DNA from: Dendrobium chrysotoxum
Lineage: Eukaryota > Streptophyta > Magnoliopsida > Asparagales > Orchidaceae
Length of the DNA stretch: 64,000 bases
Assembly (NCBI GenBank): GCA_019925795.1
Contig: CM034312.1
Span: 81,781,528-81,845,527, forward strand
Direction: 5' to 3'
Positions 45,701-51,599 of this stretch are shown in pieces. The translations under genes were made by a program, and so were the position numbers. Numbering within the stretch: position 1 is the first letter of the stretch; each line of letters opens with the position of its first letter. A model generated the notes under the pieces. It had not been told where the DNA came from, did not search any database, and was given only the letters and a program-made list of their open reading frames with translations.

Positions 45701-46049
45701 AATGATCAAATATTTTCAAATTTAATGAGTTCAAAGACTAAATTGGATGCTTGACAAAGTCTAATACTAAAATGGGCACTCATAAAACTCTACAAACTAT
45801 TTTGATCATTTAGTTTGATTAAGTTCATTTCTCAAATGCTCCCTCTCTCTAATCGTTGCTGCCATATGTGCTGATGGAAATTTCTATGAATCCATATATT
45901 GGCAGTTACTGAATGCTAGAGACATGGCAAAACGGACGGTTATAGGATCGGATAGAATAGTTTATAGCACAGAAAAAGATGTTTTAGATCAAGACTACGA
46001 GGCCAAAGAATGGGACAGGAGATTCAAAGAACTGGAGAGATCAGACTGA
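8188..46049 (+). CDS. Chloroplast protein, At5g03900-like (5'-partial, 9 exons)
   Basis: Nine exons join in frame: 8188-8257, 8359-8424, 9846-9935, 12968-13033, 20061-20203, 44894-44980, 45062-45125, 45265-45408, 45906-46049 (TGA at 46047-46049). All internal boundaries are GT-AG. The first base completes a split Trp codon, so at least one exon is upstream. The 290 visible residues include YWDPYYYKRRR, FSFVFGDGDPNQG, a short helical region with AEELAPYLDV, and SYILPVLLRFDG followed by GNILYRFPSLQRTA. Two hydrophobic, probably membrane, segments follow (around ALNLFGVIILGSM and YAASFFAIPLFRWFF). The basic C-terminal part ends in RRFKELERSD. From memory this order matches Arabidopsis At5g03900, annotated as chloroplast-located and in the iron-sulfur-cluster biosynthesis family; its biochemical role is not settled. 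No disabling mutation is visible despite the transposon load. Confidence 0.88.
8425..9845 (+). other. Intron of the plastid-protein gene (1.4 kb)
   Basis: This GT-AG intron lies between the FGDGDPNQG exon and the IGQYIS exon. It includes a purine-rich stretch (about 9020-9180, many GAGA and GGGA words). Reading frames here, including 8607-8873, show no family signature. No transposon ends were recognised. Confidence 0.7.
10659..10936 (-). mobile_element. RTE-type LINE, 5'-truncated tail
   Basis: The minus strand encodes the last about 80 residues of an RTE LINE: RWFGHIKHQPS, GRGRPKKTWLE, NRTQWKKRIHVADP. It is followed by the (TTG)n tail typical of plant RTE (CAACAACAACAAC on the plus strand at 10660-10672). 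CCCCCAT lies on both sides (10652-10658 and 10937-10943), a plausible 7-bp target duplication. It is a close relative of the long RTE copy at 32240-34552. Confidence 0.85.
12171..12455 (+). repeat. Direct repeat, two copies of about 110 bp
   Basis: Copies at about 12171-12280 and 12349-12455 both contain GACTTAATTTGGGGTTAGCT, with CTTCTTTGTGCATC before it and CTTCATTCACTC after it. Spacing is 178 bp. No coding content; it lies within an intron. Confidence 0.75.
13490..14000 (-). repeat. Possible 3' LTR of an old minus-strand gypsy element
   Basis: This segment resembles about 19310-19690: AGGAGAGA words, GATAAGATGAT, TCAATAAAT followed by ATGAAATT, a glycine-free AG-rich stretch, GAGGATGTT, ATGGCTTAGATTG-like words and GAGGGAAGAAGAA occur in the same order in both. 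The pair brackets decayed gypsy pol on the minus strand. That fits ancient LTRs, but no matching ends or target duplication could be placed. Confidence 0.4.
15010..16590 (+). repeat. Minisatellite built on CGACTACGGTCC
   Basis: Some 1.6 kb consist of short diverged units around the words GTCGCCCGACTACGGTCC and TTCCGACCTCAGTC, at variable spacing of roughly 25-60 bp. Five or more long open frames across it on both strands (for example 15049-15420 and 15959-16348) are by-products of the repeat. The composition is far more GC-rich than the flanking intron. Confidence 0.88.
16591..17090. other. Unassigned intron DNA, LTR-like wording
   Basis: The segment has polyadenylation-like ATAAATA words near 16733 and a phrase around 16760-16810 (GGGCAAGACCCCGTAG, then TTTTCAGGATTTTCTACG) that recalls the 3' part of some Ty1/copia LTRs. 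No second LTR copy or internal domain supports this, so no element is called. Confidence 0.25.
17090..18420 (-). pseudogene. Decayed Ty3/gypsy pol (RNase H and integrase)
   Basis: Read on the minus strand from about 18390, the translation resembles gypsy RNase H: VKCEIFTHHMNLKYIF, then QIQYYPGKTNVIVNTWSKK, where KANVVADALSRK is usual. From about 17800 downward come an integrase zinc-binding remnant (YWPRMKKYMANFV-like text with stops) and a core relic (IIRMHEI, then VTNQDRRFT, for the usual VSDRD block). Many stops and shifts show great age. It lies opposite to the host gene. Confidence 0.7.
18530..19320. repeat. Tandem repeat, three copies of about 263 bp
   Basis: The phrase GCATTAATGTTAGA recurs at 18596, 18860 and 19122 (steps 264 and 262). 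Each unit also holds CTTCTTGCTAG, CCAACTTATTGG, CAGATTGAC and TTACAAGAAATTTTAT. Units are very similar, so the array is younger than the gypsy relic beside it. Short open frames inside it are not genes. Confidence 0.9.
19310..19690 (-). repeat. Possible 5' LTR partner of the old minus-strand gypsy
   Basis: This segment shares ordered words with 13490-14000. It lies on the correct side of the pol relic to be its 5' LTR. The ends are not defined. Confidence 0.35.
20938..22778 (+). repeat. 5' LTR of gypsy element 2
   Basis: The LTR is 1841 bp. The left part has a TTTAAATAGC TATA-like word near 21168 and a leader with AATGAATGAATGAAAG near 21200. The middle is C-rich (CCTCCACCACC-like), and AT-rich repeats built on AATTGATTAATC follow. 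The right part carries a 66-codon reading frame (22207-22407). The LTR ends two bases before the primer-binding site. Confidence 0.93.
22207..22407 (+). CDS. Small ORF inside the 5' LTR (66 aa, unknown)
   Basis: The frame begins MDPEVDFDYAYDEQ and ends WYITSSSQ. It is acidic, predicted helical (TVEEYVERILDSL), and its codon mix looks like that of ordinary plant coding sequence rather than the AT-rich LTR around it. A near-identical frame is in the 3' LTR. I do not recognise the family. It may be a host exon captured by the element, a short element-encoded peptide, or chance. In this copy the frame stays open upstream to an earlier ATG at 22111. Confidence 0.35.
   Translation: MDPEVDFDYAYDEQDVLLILHSTFFDVNPNIDHTVEEYVERILDSLIEVIDEQLGNTQWYITSSSQ
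22781..22792 (+). other. Primer-binding site, initiator tRNA-Met (element 2)
   Basis: TGGTATCAGAGC starts two bases after the 5' LTR end. It is the same primer type as in element 1. Confidence 0.9.
23145..27285 (+). pseudogene. Gag-Pol with chromodomain, element 2 (disrupted)
   Basis: Gag starts MDPEQLERILDLL at 23145. A stop occurs near 23322 and another at 23500 (a Trp position in the family). The gag core contains DAPTFDGTLDPQLFLD and WYNISEARKVSFASMKL. A standard zinc knuckle, CFRCQGYGHITSQC, lies at 24146-24187, and the protease motif VDSGS near 24460. At about 24500 the sequence jumps from just after the protease active site to the text preceding RT (FVPGASLHNLPHYRMNP), without a frame break, so the intervening linker is gone. 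RT has YFDGILIYS where YFDDILIYS is expected, removing a catalytic Asp. Stops at 25193, 25466 and 25556 interrupt the RT-RNase H region. From 25559 a 576-residue open stretch covers RNase H end, integrase (FHPQTDGQIEVVNKSL) and a chromodomain (RYLIRWKGKPESKDTW). Confidence 0.92.
27330..29151 (+). repeat. 3' LTR of gypsy element 2
   Basis: This 1822-bp LTR is collinear with the 5' LTR, with small indels. A C-rich/purine-rich stretch (CCACCCCGGGAGAA) directly precedes it, in the polypurine-tract position. It carries the second copy of the 66-codon frame. Confidence 0.93.
28580..28780 (+). CDS. Small ORF inside the 3' LTR (66 aa, unknown)
   Basis: This is the partner of the frame at 22207-22407, with five amino-acid differences and three silent differences by eye. 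That pattern is expected for neutral drift after insertion, so it gives no evidence of selection in this copy. Here an in-frame TAA lies just upstream of the ATG, which supports the MDPEV start over the longer alternative. Confidence 0.35.
   Translation: MDPEVDFGYAYDEQGVLLILHSTFFDVNPNIDHTVEEYVERILDSLVEAIDEQLGNAQWYITSSSQ
29152..31061 (+). other. Giant-intron segment with a dispersed repeat
   Basis: Apart from the repeat at about 29660-30010, this stretch shows only AT-rich unassigned sequence. The ORFs at 29514-29723 and 30015-30200 have no family signature. Confidence 0.6.
29660..30010 (+). repeat. Dispersed repeat copy A
   Basis: It matches about 34750-35130 in order: CACCAATTTTGATATCA-like text, TTTTTCTGATCTTTCTTCGG, TTTTCATAACTGCTTTCC, GGTGAAAATTGAGATATAAA and AATCATCTTTTATTT. 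The two copies are about 5 kb apart on the same strand, flanking the hAT-type MITE and the RTE LINE. The element class is unknown. Confidence 0.8.
31062..31482. mobile_element. hAT-type MITE (TAGGGGTGTCA family)
   Basis: Ends are TATGGGTGTCA and TGACACCCCTA, which are inverted repeats. The flanks are GTCAATTA (31054-31061) and GTCAATGA (31483-31490), an 8-bp duplication with one mismatch, as in hAT elements. The interior is rich in GGGTCGGGTTCGGGT words, common in plant elements of this kind. Two relatives lie at 56262 and 60319. Confidence 0.75.
31483..32239 (+). other. AT-rich giant-intron segment
   Basis: Nothing recognisable was found between the hAT-type MITE and the RTE LINE. Confidence 0.6.
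32240..34552 (+). mobile_element. RTE-clade LINE, 5'-truncated, coding region open
   Basis: The element starts inside the endonuclease domain and runs to a (TTG)n tail (34537-34552) after its stop, the usual end of plant RTE. TTTATAA occurs at both edges (32232-32238 and 34553-34559), a possible short target duplication. It lies sense to the host gene. The intact frame suggests recent insertion compared with the gypsy elements. Confidence 0.85.
32244..34523 (+). CDS. RTE endonuclease C-terminus plus reverse transcriptase
   Basis: The frame is open upstream of the ATG at 32400, and the text QIDYFLIRKVDRLDCKDCKV at 32286-32345 is the C-terminal end of the APE-type endonuclease. The true protein therefore starts further 5' and is truncated here. 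RT motifs follow in order: GPDDIPIEMWK, VLIPIYKNKGD, YRGIKLMCHTLKLWERV, QFGFMPGRST, FIDLEKAYDKVPRE, GLHQGSALSPYLFALVMD and the catalytic FADDILLVD with both Asp present. The C-terminal domain ends RTQWRKRIHVADPT. About 760 codons are uninterrupted. It lacks most of the endonuclease, so it is not expected to move by itself. Confidence 0.88.
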   Translation, partial: DEHLITYKNGNSKTQIDYFLIRKVDRLDCKDCKVIPSKSLCTQHRLLVLDFKMKGQKIKNKVKRFSRIRWGHLKNSNKNIFESKILDSKILFVHEDANAMWEKVASDIKNIAKDVFGVSKGKAPNSKNSWWWNPIVQEKIKNKKICYKNWFRCKNSDNWERYKEACKDSKKAICDAKILAFNDLYNRLDTKEGERYMYKLAKQRDRSSKNLIQVKCIKDEDQKVLFLENDIQQRWMRYFDKLFNEDCRNTIGFSDLSILNENKDFCFYRCISKTEVREALKKMKCGKAVGPDDIPIEMWKCLGDEGISWLTKLFNNILKTKKMPDAWRMSVLIPIYKNKGDAQDCANYRGIKLMCHTLKLWERVMERRLRRDTNVSQNQFGFMPGRSTMEAIHLLRGLMEKYRENKEDLHMIFIDLEKAYDKVPREVLWRVLEKKGVNNAYIQIIKDMYEGATTCVQTQGGLTKYFPISVGLHQGSALSPYLFALVMDVLTRHLQEDVPWCMLFADDILLVDKTKEGVEGKLEVWRSTLESKGFRLSRSKTEYMECNFSSNRPSEGIVTLGDQVINKSTRFRYLGSIVQSDGEIDGDVISRIQVGWLKWRNASGLLCDRKVPLKLKRKFYKMVVRPAMLYGAECWPLKEKHNTKLCVAEMRMLRWMSGFTLRDRIRNEHIREKVGVAPVEDKIRESRLRWFGHIKRRPSDDPVRKVEVLDLTYVKKGRGRPKKTWLENIRNDLSLLDLNENLTLNRTQWRKRIHVADPT
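34750..35130 (+). repeat. Dispersed repeat copy B
   Basis: Partner of 29660-30010; see that entry for the shared words. It is about 80-85 percent similar by eye. It encodes no protein. Confidence 0.8.
35461..36060 (-). pseudogene. Ty1/copia 3' end: RNase H fragment, polypurine tract and LTR
   Basis: Minus-strand codons 36057-35860 give copia RNase H: KLHCDHKSTMNIAH, then NPVQHDRTKHIEVNKHF and KEKLDSGLI. Downstream comes a polypurine tract, CCCCAGCTTGAGGGGGAG (35768-35785 complement). The LTR begins TGTCAAATACC at 35767 and runs to about 35461, with a CTATAAATAGGG promoter word near 35530. The 5' part of the element is absent past about 36060. It is antisense to the host gene. Confidence 0.8.
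36061..36844 (+). other. AT-rich giant-intron segment with a TA microsatellite
   Basis: Only simple sequence was recognised. A (TA)n run of about 12 units lies at 36676-36699. Confidence 0.6.
36865..38860 (-). mobile_element. L1-type LINE, 5'-truncated, with 20-bp target duplication
   Basis: Both edges carry TTAATCTGCATGTTCATTAT (36845-36864 and 38861-38880), an exact 20-bp target-site duplication typical of L1 retrotransposition. The minus strand begins within the ORF2 C-terminus (zinc-binding part and RNase H), then has about 1.2 kb of 3' noncoding sequence. It ends at an (AAT)n-like tail beside 36865. It is antisense to the host gene. Confidence 0.92.
38100..38860 (-). pseudogene. L1 ORF2 C-terminus with RNase H fold
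   Basis: Read on the minus strand: HHVFVSGPLAVKTW (zinc-binding region before RNase H), LILWFLWMEKNNSLFNG, then WVKPSLGCYKLNVGVSDN and GGIIRDCQGNVTSAFAG. These form the plant L1 RNase H (RVT_3) pattern; the usual first catalytic Asp (LNVDG) reads LNVGV, so activity is unlikely. A stop near 38227 precedes text still resembling the domain end (FKEGNACANWLA). Confidence 0.82.
38881..39639 (+). other. Unassigned giant-intron segment
   Basis: AT-rich sequence with a degenerate 'GAGCTTGAGCC/GAGCTCGAG' phrase near 39430-39550, a common plant noncoding motif. No gene was seen. Confidence 0.6.
39755..39763 (+). promoter_or_regulatory. TATA-like box at the head of the GC-rich leader
   Basis: TATAAAAGG is followed within 30 bp by a pyrimidine-rich start region (CTCTCAGCTCACACCC) and a long C-rich leader without early coding sequence. 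A GTAATC splice-donor-like site follows CTGTGAAG at 40303. The layout resembles a plant pol II promoter or a retroelement LTR promoter, pointing the same way as the host gene. Confidence 0.45.
40050..40310 (+). repeat. Tandem duplication in the GC-rich leader
   Basis: CGTTCCCTTTCCTGT-GATCGGAAGT at about 40060-40090 is repeated near 40248-40275. Both copies end in GCTGTGAAG (about 40122-40130 and 40294-40302). A shorter inner duplication repeats GTTACGACATTTTG at 40084 and 40140. Confidence 0.75.
40376..40745. repeat. Low-complexity tract of TAATTA/AATTATTA words
   Basis: About 370 bp are almost pure A and T, built from TTAATTA, AATTATAATTAA and ATTATTAATTA. It is too irregular for a fixed period and can form many small hairpins. 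It separates the GC-rich leader from the hairpin array. Confidence 0.9.
40879..41220. repeat. Four hairpin repeats (CACGCT-loop-AGCGTG)
   Basis: Core copies begin at 40879, 40991, 41118 and 41194: ATACACGCTTTTCTTAGCGT or the variant ATACACGCTTTTCGTAGCAT, each followed by GGTGGG. The six-base arms pair around a six-base loop. Copies 2 and 3 have CAT for CGT; on the minus strand this becomes a U-G pair, so the stem is kept there but has a C-A mismatch on the plus strand. Sequences between copies are unrelated to each other, so the hairpin itself is what recurs. Confidence 0.8.
42492..42790. repeat. Tandem pair, period 149 bp
   Basis: ACCCGCATGGGCCCC(G)GCGAGCGTGTTATTGGTACAC starts at 42492 and again at 42641. 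Both copies continue with GTGACG, CTAGGGATGCTGCGC, a GTCAATAA word, CGATCCT and GGAGTTGA. The frames reading through it are repeat by-products. Confidence 0.88.
43290..43415. repeat. Short tandem repeat with CGCCGCCAAATGGCAC
   Basis: The word GCCGCCAAATGGCAC occurs at about 43292 and 43353, and a weaker form (CCCCAATGGCAT) at about 43403. GTTATG words and GAGTCC/GAGCCC words lie between them. The period is about 60 bp. Confidence 0.7.
44061..44893 (+). other. 3' end of the giant intron
   Basis: AT-rich sequence leads to the acceptor CTTACTGCAG. A phrase near 44290-44440 (GAGTTGAATCGGGGCTAGCTC) is a degenerate form of the GAGCTCGAG-type plant repeat. No exon was recognised. Confidence 0.6.
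45462..45812. mobile_element. MITE-like insertion in the last intron
   Basis: The termini TAATGATCAAAATGGT and, at the right, ACTATTTTGATCATTTA are inverted repeats. The interior is AT-rich and noncoding. It fills most of the 497-bp intron between the ALRRK-type exon (ending 45408) and the last exon (45906). The family and target duplication are not certain. Confidence 0.55.
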
Positions 46050-47310
46050 GGACTGCCGGCCAGATTATAAAGTAAAAGCTATTGGAATTCCTGAAAGAAA
46101 TCTCCACTTGTCAAAGTTTATATGTACTGCCGAGTGCCGGCCTAGCACAATGACAGGAGGGGCATTTATTCCTCCACTGGAATGCCAAGAGAGAGAGAGA
46201 GAGAGAAAAAAGGAGCAATACTACGTCAGTGGCAATTCGGTAAAACGAATATCGAGAAAAATCTCTTGGGCTTTCAGTCCTCGTGTATTATTCGTCGGAT
46301 TAGATTACTATGCTGATGTCAGTGTGTGTATATTTATTATCTGCACGAGATTATGAAGAATATGAAATAACGGATCATTTCTATTTCGTCATTGAAGCTT
46401 TAATTAAATATCATAAATTATAATTTCGTAATTAGTCGTAGATTATATATTATTAAAAGTTTTCTTAACTATTATGATGTGATTAGAAGTATCTAAAAGA
46501 TATCTATGGAAAGAGACCTTTTTGCTTTATTAAAAAAAAATGAAAATAAATAATGAAGCGTTAAAATTCGGATTTTTTTTCCAATTGTCACCTCAAGTTA
46601 GGGATCTGAACGATCTAATCAACAATTGCTTTTTTACTTTTGGTTTTATTCAAAATTATCCTGATTTTGAAAAAAAAAATGTTTTTTAAAACAGTAAAAA
46701 GAGCTGTTTCAGATGAAGCCTTGATCAAAAAATTTTAAGTTGTTGTAGATTAAATTTTGCCTTCATTAAATATTTATTTTGACAGTCAATATTCTAAATA
46801 ATAAGAATTTAAAAAAATAACAAATGTTAGCTACAAATTACATATATTTTGTTCAGAAAAGAATATTGAATCGTTTCCTCTAATTCGCTCTCATATTTTG
46901 TCATTTACATAACTCCCTCCCTATCATCTTGCATTAATTGCCTCCAGCCGTGACTTAAAACTCCACAGCTTCATGGTTCTCCACCTTCCGAATCTGATAA
47001 AATAAATATAATCCTTTTTTATGAGGATGACACCTATCACAAGGATATATACATATTTTTCTCTTTTTTCGGATAGAAAAATAAATAAAATTTTTGAAAA
47101 TTTATAGAACAATAAACAACAATTTTTTAAGAATGACCAAATTTACAATTATTTGCACCATGATTATTATACAATATAATAAATAATGTGATTAAAAAAT
47201 CATAATTGGCAACTCATAATAAGACTTGTAAATAAGTTGAAAACTAATATAGAGACTACAAAGCTCAACCTATAAAAGGAAATTACGCATTAATTGAAGG
47301 CATCTGATCT
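46050..47310. other. 3' flank between the two convergent genes
   Basis: It follows the stop of the plastid-protein gene. A GA microsatellite lies at about 46187-46204. AATATGAAATAA near 46367 could serve for polyadenylation but is not decisive. The ORF at 46108-46356 lacks any family signal and probably lies in the 3' UTR. Confidence 0.55.
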
Positions 47311-47439
47311 TTTTTTTTTTTGGGACATTTAGGTCAATTAAGATAGACTCACACATACATCGCATATACAAGACTCAGAACTTAAAACCTCTTAGTTGGT
47401 AGCCTAAGCTCCCAACCAACAGACTAAGAAGAGCTATAT
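47311..47439 (-). mobile_element. tRNA-derived SINE, copy 1
   Basis: On the minus strand: TCTGTTGGTTGGGAGCTTAG, a box-A-like region, then AGAGGTTTTAAGTTCTGAGT where box B would be, and CCTAAATGTCCC with a poly-A tail (T run at 47311-47321 on the plus strand). It is flanked by TCTGATCT on both sides (47303-47310 and 47440-47447), an 8-bp target duplication. Two more copies lie at 55541 and 61242. Confidence 0.75.
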
Positions 47440-47871
47440 TCTGATCTATATTTTTCTAAGACGATTTGGAGTTATAGGCTAAAAGCGACAGAAAGTCATT
47501 AAGAAAGAAAAGAAAAGCATGCACTAATTAAGACTGCCAATGGGAATGAGAATATCTACGAAGGGATAAGATATACATATATTTTTCTTGGATGCAGTCA
47601 GGGTGTTACCTGCCCATGACGCATATCTGTATCAGAGATGAATAAGAATGATTGAGACAAGAAAAGTATGGGGAGTTAATGGGGATTAAAAATGGTTTAA
47701 TAGGCTAGTCAATGTTTCCTGCGGTGATTTTCAATATTAATAAATGAAGACGTACGTGGAAAAAGACAAAGGAGAGATCAAACATACCTAACTGCGAACA
47801 AAATGAAGACGAAACCAAGTTTTGCAATAGCAACGACTCTCCCTTCATACGATGTTTTGGGAGGCAATTTG
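47440..47871. other. 3' flank of the GH17 gene
   Basis: Noncoding sequence downstream of the GH17 stop on the minus strand. No polyadenylation signal could be fixed with confidence. Confidence 0.5.
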
Positions 47872-50800
47872 TCATCGGTCACTGTAGAGTATCAAAGCAG
47901 AAAATAATGCTGTGATAAGTGAAAAAAAGAAGCCAGCTATGATCTGCAAGAGAACAGCAAAAGCATTTTAGATAAGTGGCAGATATTCAGGTTCCAAAGA
48001 ACTTGCAATTTAGATAAGAAGTTGGGCTGATGAAGTAATTCAAGTTGATTGCCATTTAATATCATTGGAAATGAAAGCAGAAGGAAAAGATATTCCCTTC
48101 AGCCACCCACTAGGTGTGATTCCATTTTTAAAAAGTGGAAAATAATGTTCAAGACACTTGATCAATGATCTGTTAAGCACAAAAGCTTGCTTTTGAAGAT
48201 TATAATTACATGGATTCTTTTTCATTACGGAAAGAAAACAATTGTTCCAAATGGACCAACTTGATTCTCTCAAGAAGGAAAAAACTATTGAGAAAAATAA
48301 AAGTGAGCCTCCAGATTCTTACCACATGCTTTGAAGCTGGTGAGTTTGAAATTCCTAAAAGGTGACCGGTCTTCAGCCCAATGTTGTAAACCGGGGTACC
48401 ATCAGGATAGAAAAGTCCATAGTTTCTCTCAGAAGTTGGTCCTGGCTTTAAATTCTCATTGAATAAAGCAAAAACATGGATATCGATGGGCACCGATGGC
48501 ATCAATGGTGTGCCTTGATTCATTGATATTCTCTGCAACAAATTACCATTATAAGCAGCAGCATTATCTGGGGTGGCCCCGAACTCACTTGGATCCCCTT
48601 TGGATGGCCATCCTGTCTCCGAAATTCTCACATCAACATCGGTGTGGCCCATTGCCTTGATTGCAGAATAAACTGAGTCAATCTGAGCATAGAGCATGTT
48701 ATCATATTTCAAGTTGGTGTTTGGATCAATGACTCCCGGATTCGGCTCGAAGAGAACATATTGTAATGAAATGGAGTTTGGATTATCTTTGTAAGCAAAG
48801 TAAGGATAGGCATTTATGAGAAATGGAGACTTGGCCATTGCATGGAAATTAAGGAGGGGCTGGATGTACTGAGCAAGATCTCCACGAAAAGAACCAGAGG
48901 AAGGAGGAAAGGAGTTTCCTAGGATATTGAGAGAATGTGCAGTGGTCACCTTTATTTGTTTGTCTAATCCAATGGAGACCAGTGCTTGGTACACGGACTG
49001 CATCGCAGGGAGAAGATTGGCCATCAAGGTAGTGTCATTGCTTGAGTATACCTCATTTCCTACAGTGATGCAAGCGATTCGAGCATTCGGAATGTAGGGC
49101 TCGACATACTGTTGAAGCCAGGCCTGTGCTTTGGTGACGTCCATCATGCTCCCAACAATCTCATTTCCTATTCCAATGATGAACTCAACATTTGAGTTGA
49201 GGAAGGCACTTAGGACATTCTGATCAGCATCGTAGAGTTTAATTCTGCTGATGTTTATGGATCTAAGAAGGCTAGCTACTCGTGTAGGTGAAGGAAGATC
49301 GTTAGCAATCTGCCCATAGTTGATTCCAACACCAATACTAACTGTTTGGTGCACTGAACCTGAAAAGCAATTTTTTCTATGGTCATTGTTCGATACATTA
49401 TGTGTTGTTGATATTTTAGAAGCTTTTCACAGGTTATATTTTAGAATTTTTTTAGTTACTATCGAGAATGTCACAATTATGCTCAACAAAAATACAAAGA
49501 AGAGTAGAAAGATGCATCAGACAAGAACAAAAAATAATTCAATTTCAATAATCAAACAAAAACTTATTTATTCATTAAATAAAGATCTATTTATAATGAA
49601 CATAATATTTAAAGAAATTCTAAAATAAAGCAAACACAAATTCAAAAATAAAAGAGATTTGTAGTAACTTTCATTGAAAAGTCTAGAAAGAAGCTAAACT
49701 TGTGGATAAAATTATGATCATGCTTTTGAAATGTATAATAACTTCGGATTTGAAGTTAAGGGTGACCATATGAAACTTGGATGAGTATGTTCAACAAACT
49801 TCATCCCACCAACCTTCCAACTAACTTTAAATAACCTCCAACTAAATTTAACTAATTTTTAGCCACCTTTTAACCAACTTTCAACTACATTTTCTACTAT
49901 TTTTAAAATTTAAAAATACAAAAAAAAAAAATCATGCAATATATTAGGTTTAGGAACTTATTGTTGTTTTGGTAGACCAATACCAACAGCTTCGATATAT
50001 AGTTCTTGGCTGGTTCAGGCCCACAAGTATTGGATACAATTCTATATTATATAGGTGAAAAATATGATGCTATATAACTACCAAATAGTTGACTTTCATT
50101 CATAAACCTAAATGTTCGGGTTGAACAAATTTTGACTAATGGTACATACAGCCAAATTTTAATCCTCTTTTTATTTATACTTATTATTATGGCCGACCTG
50201 TACCACACCACTTGCTTATTGGGTGGATCCCATTCATTGAGAAGCTCTAGATTGCCAGCAAAAATCAAATATATGGAATTTATCTGAAAGGTTTGACCAT
50301 GAAGAGGAGTAGTATTACTAAAGATTCAAATAAGATTAGTTGAACAAACACTAATCTGAACGCCTGAAAACATGCCGTGGTAAGAACTAATGGGGGTAAA
50401 TGGTTCAAGACCCAAACAAAGATAATTGCGATAGGACTGCTGCCGCTGATGAAAGCAGATCCTCTTATAGTTTCACAAATAAAGCTACCAGATAAAGGAC
50501 TTGCGTGAATAGTCAATTTATCCATTTTAACAGTAAACAACAACGAACAACTTATAGTTTTATGCTCCCAAAAATAGAAACTCCTACAATAGCTCCAATA
50601 TAAGCAAACACTGTCAGGCTCCAATATTGAAAAAAATGGATCGAAAAACAATGGAAAGGGATAAAACAGTAACATCTGCTGAAAAATCTTTACAAAGCAC
50701 ACACTAAATATTTTGGCCTTTAAGGAAGTCCACTCTTTAATACCTCTGCAGCTGTGATTCATATTATATTGCCAACTAAACTTCCATGCGCCTTAAAAAA

Positions 50801-51499
50801 ACTTCATTCCTCTAGGGTACAAGAGATTGACAAGCAAGAAATAATAAAATAATAAACATATTCAAAACTACATTAACATTGCTAAACAGAACAAGTTGGA
50901 AGTTTCTGGAGTACAATAAGCCCACGTATTGCCCGGGAAATTCAACACGTCCTATGCTCCTGAAAATAGATATTTCTTAAATCCAAAACAAACTCAAATG
51001 ACCTAACCGCCAAGCAAAAAATTTACTGTTCATGAGCAACAATTAAAACAAAAAAGATAAGCAAGACTATAACGAATTAATTTCTACGACGCATCTACAA
51101 AACTTCACCAGCTTTTCCCCCACTCAATCCCTCATCTCCTCAGAAACTAGAAATTAGATCCATAATTAATCTCTAGAAAAAGCCGATCAAATCATCCAAG
51201 CTTCGAATTCTCAATTCCGGCGATTAAGGCAAGAACAAGAAGCACCATCATCGGCTGACCCAATCTATCACTAAATCCAAATCTAAACCACTAAAGAACA
51301 TCCAAATCAAGAAAACCATATCAAATAACGCCAATTCAATCCCAATTCCAAAGATGAAAAAGAAAACGCACAAAAACAATGCAATCGGATCATCTCCTCC
51401 ATAACTGAAATTCCTTAAAAGGAAAAGAAGATTCGCACCTGAGATCAGAAGATAGAAAAAGAGGAGATAGCGCGAGCAGAGACGATCCACAGCATCCAT
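47872..51499 (-). CDS. Glucan endo-1,3-beta-glucosidase, GH17 family (3 exons)
   Basis: It hydrolyses beta-1,3-glucan (callose, fungal wall glucan) outside the cell. Exons on the minus strand are 51499-51439, 49359-48323 and 47943-47872. Introns of 2079 and 379 bp are GT-AG, and the frame is kept throughout: 389 residues. Exon 1 encodes MDAVDRLCSRYLLFFYLLIS, a signal peptide; the cut is likely near GSVHQ. The mature domain starts SIGVGINYGQIANDLPSP. Catalytic Glu residues are in ITVGNEVYS (about residue 123, acid/base) and RISETGWPSKGD (about residue 268, nucleophile); FALFNENLKPGPTSERNYGLF is the conserved C-terminal block. Exon 3 adds a hydrophobic tail (IIAGFFFSLITALFSALIL) ending YSDR, fitting a GPI-anchor signal or a membrane anchor. 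No X8 domain was seen. If exon 2 reads through, an unrelated tail would replace this one, which is less likely. Which subfamily and substrate is not resolved. Confidence 0.93.
49360..51438 (-). other. First intron of the GH17 gene (2.1 kb)
   Basis: Donor AG|GTGCGA follows the signal-peptide exon; acceptor CTTTTCAG precedes the mature-domain exon. The ORFs at 50280-50762 (minus) and 49320-49628 (plus) have no family signature. No clear transposon ends were seen. Confidence 0.8.
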
Positions 51500-51587
51500 T
51501 TGTCTCCTCTCTCTCTCTCTCTCTCAAGCTTCGCTCTACCTTTGGCCACTTCCCTCTGTGTATCTTCCGCGCGTATTTTATATATAA
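51500..51587 (-). promoter_or_regulatory. Core promoter and 5' leader of the GH17 gene
   Basis: On the minus strand a TATATATAAAATA box (51574-51586) lies about 75-85 bp before the ATG. The leader carries a (GA)n run (51512-51525), and the start context is ACAAATGG (A at -3, G at +4), a good plant start. The transcription start is expected near 51550. Confidence 0.65.
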
Positions 51588-51599
51588 CCTTCCCGCGTT

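Noticed and set aside
48206..48322. Read-through end of GH17 exon 2 as the true C-terminus
   Set aside because: A consensus donor GTAAGA follows the codons for SKHV, and a GCAG acceptor downstream joins in frame to a hydrophobic anchor-like tail, which fits the family better.
49354..49354. GH17 start at the beginning of exon 2
   Set aside because: The codon there is GTG, not ATG, and a GT-AG intron links it in frame to an exon with ATG, good start context and a signal peptide.
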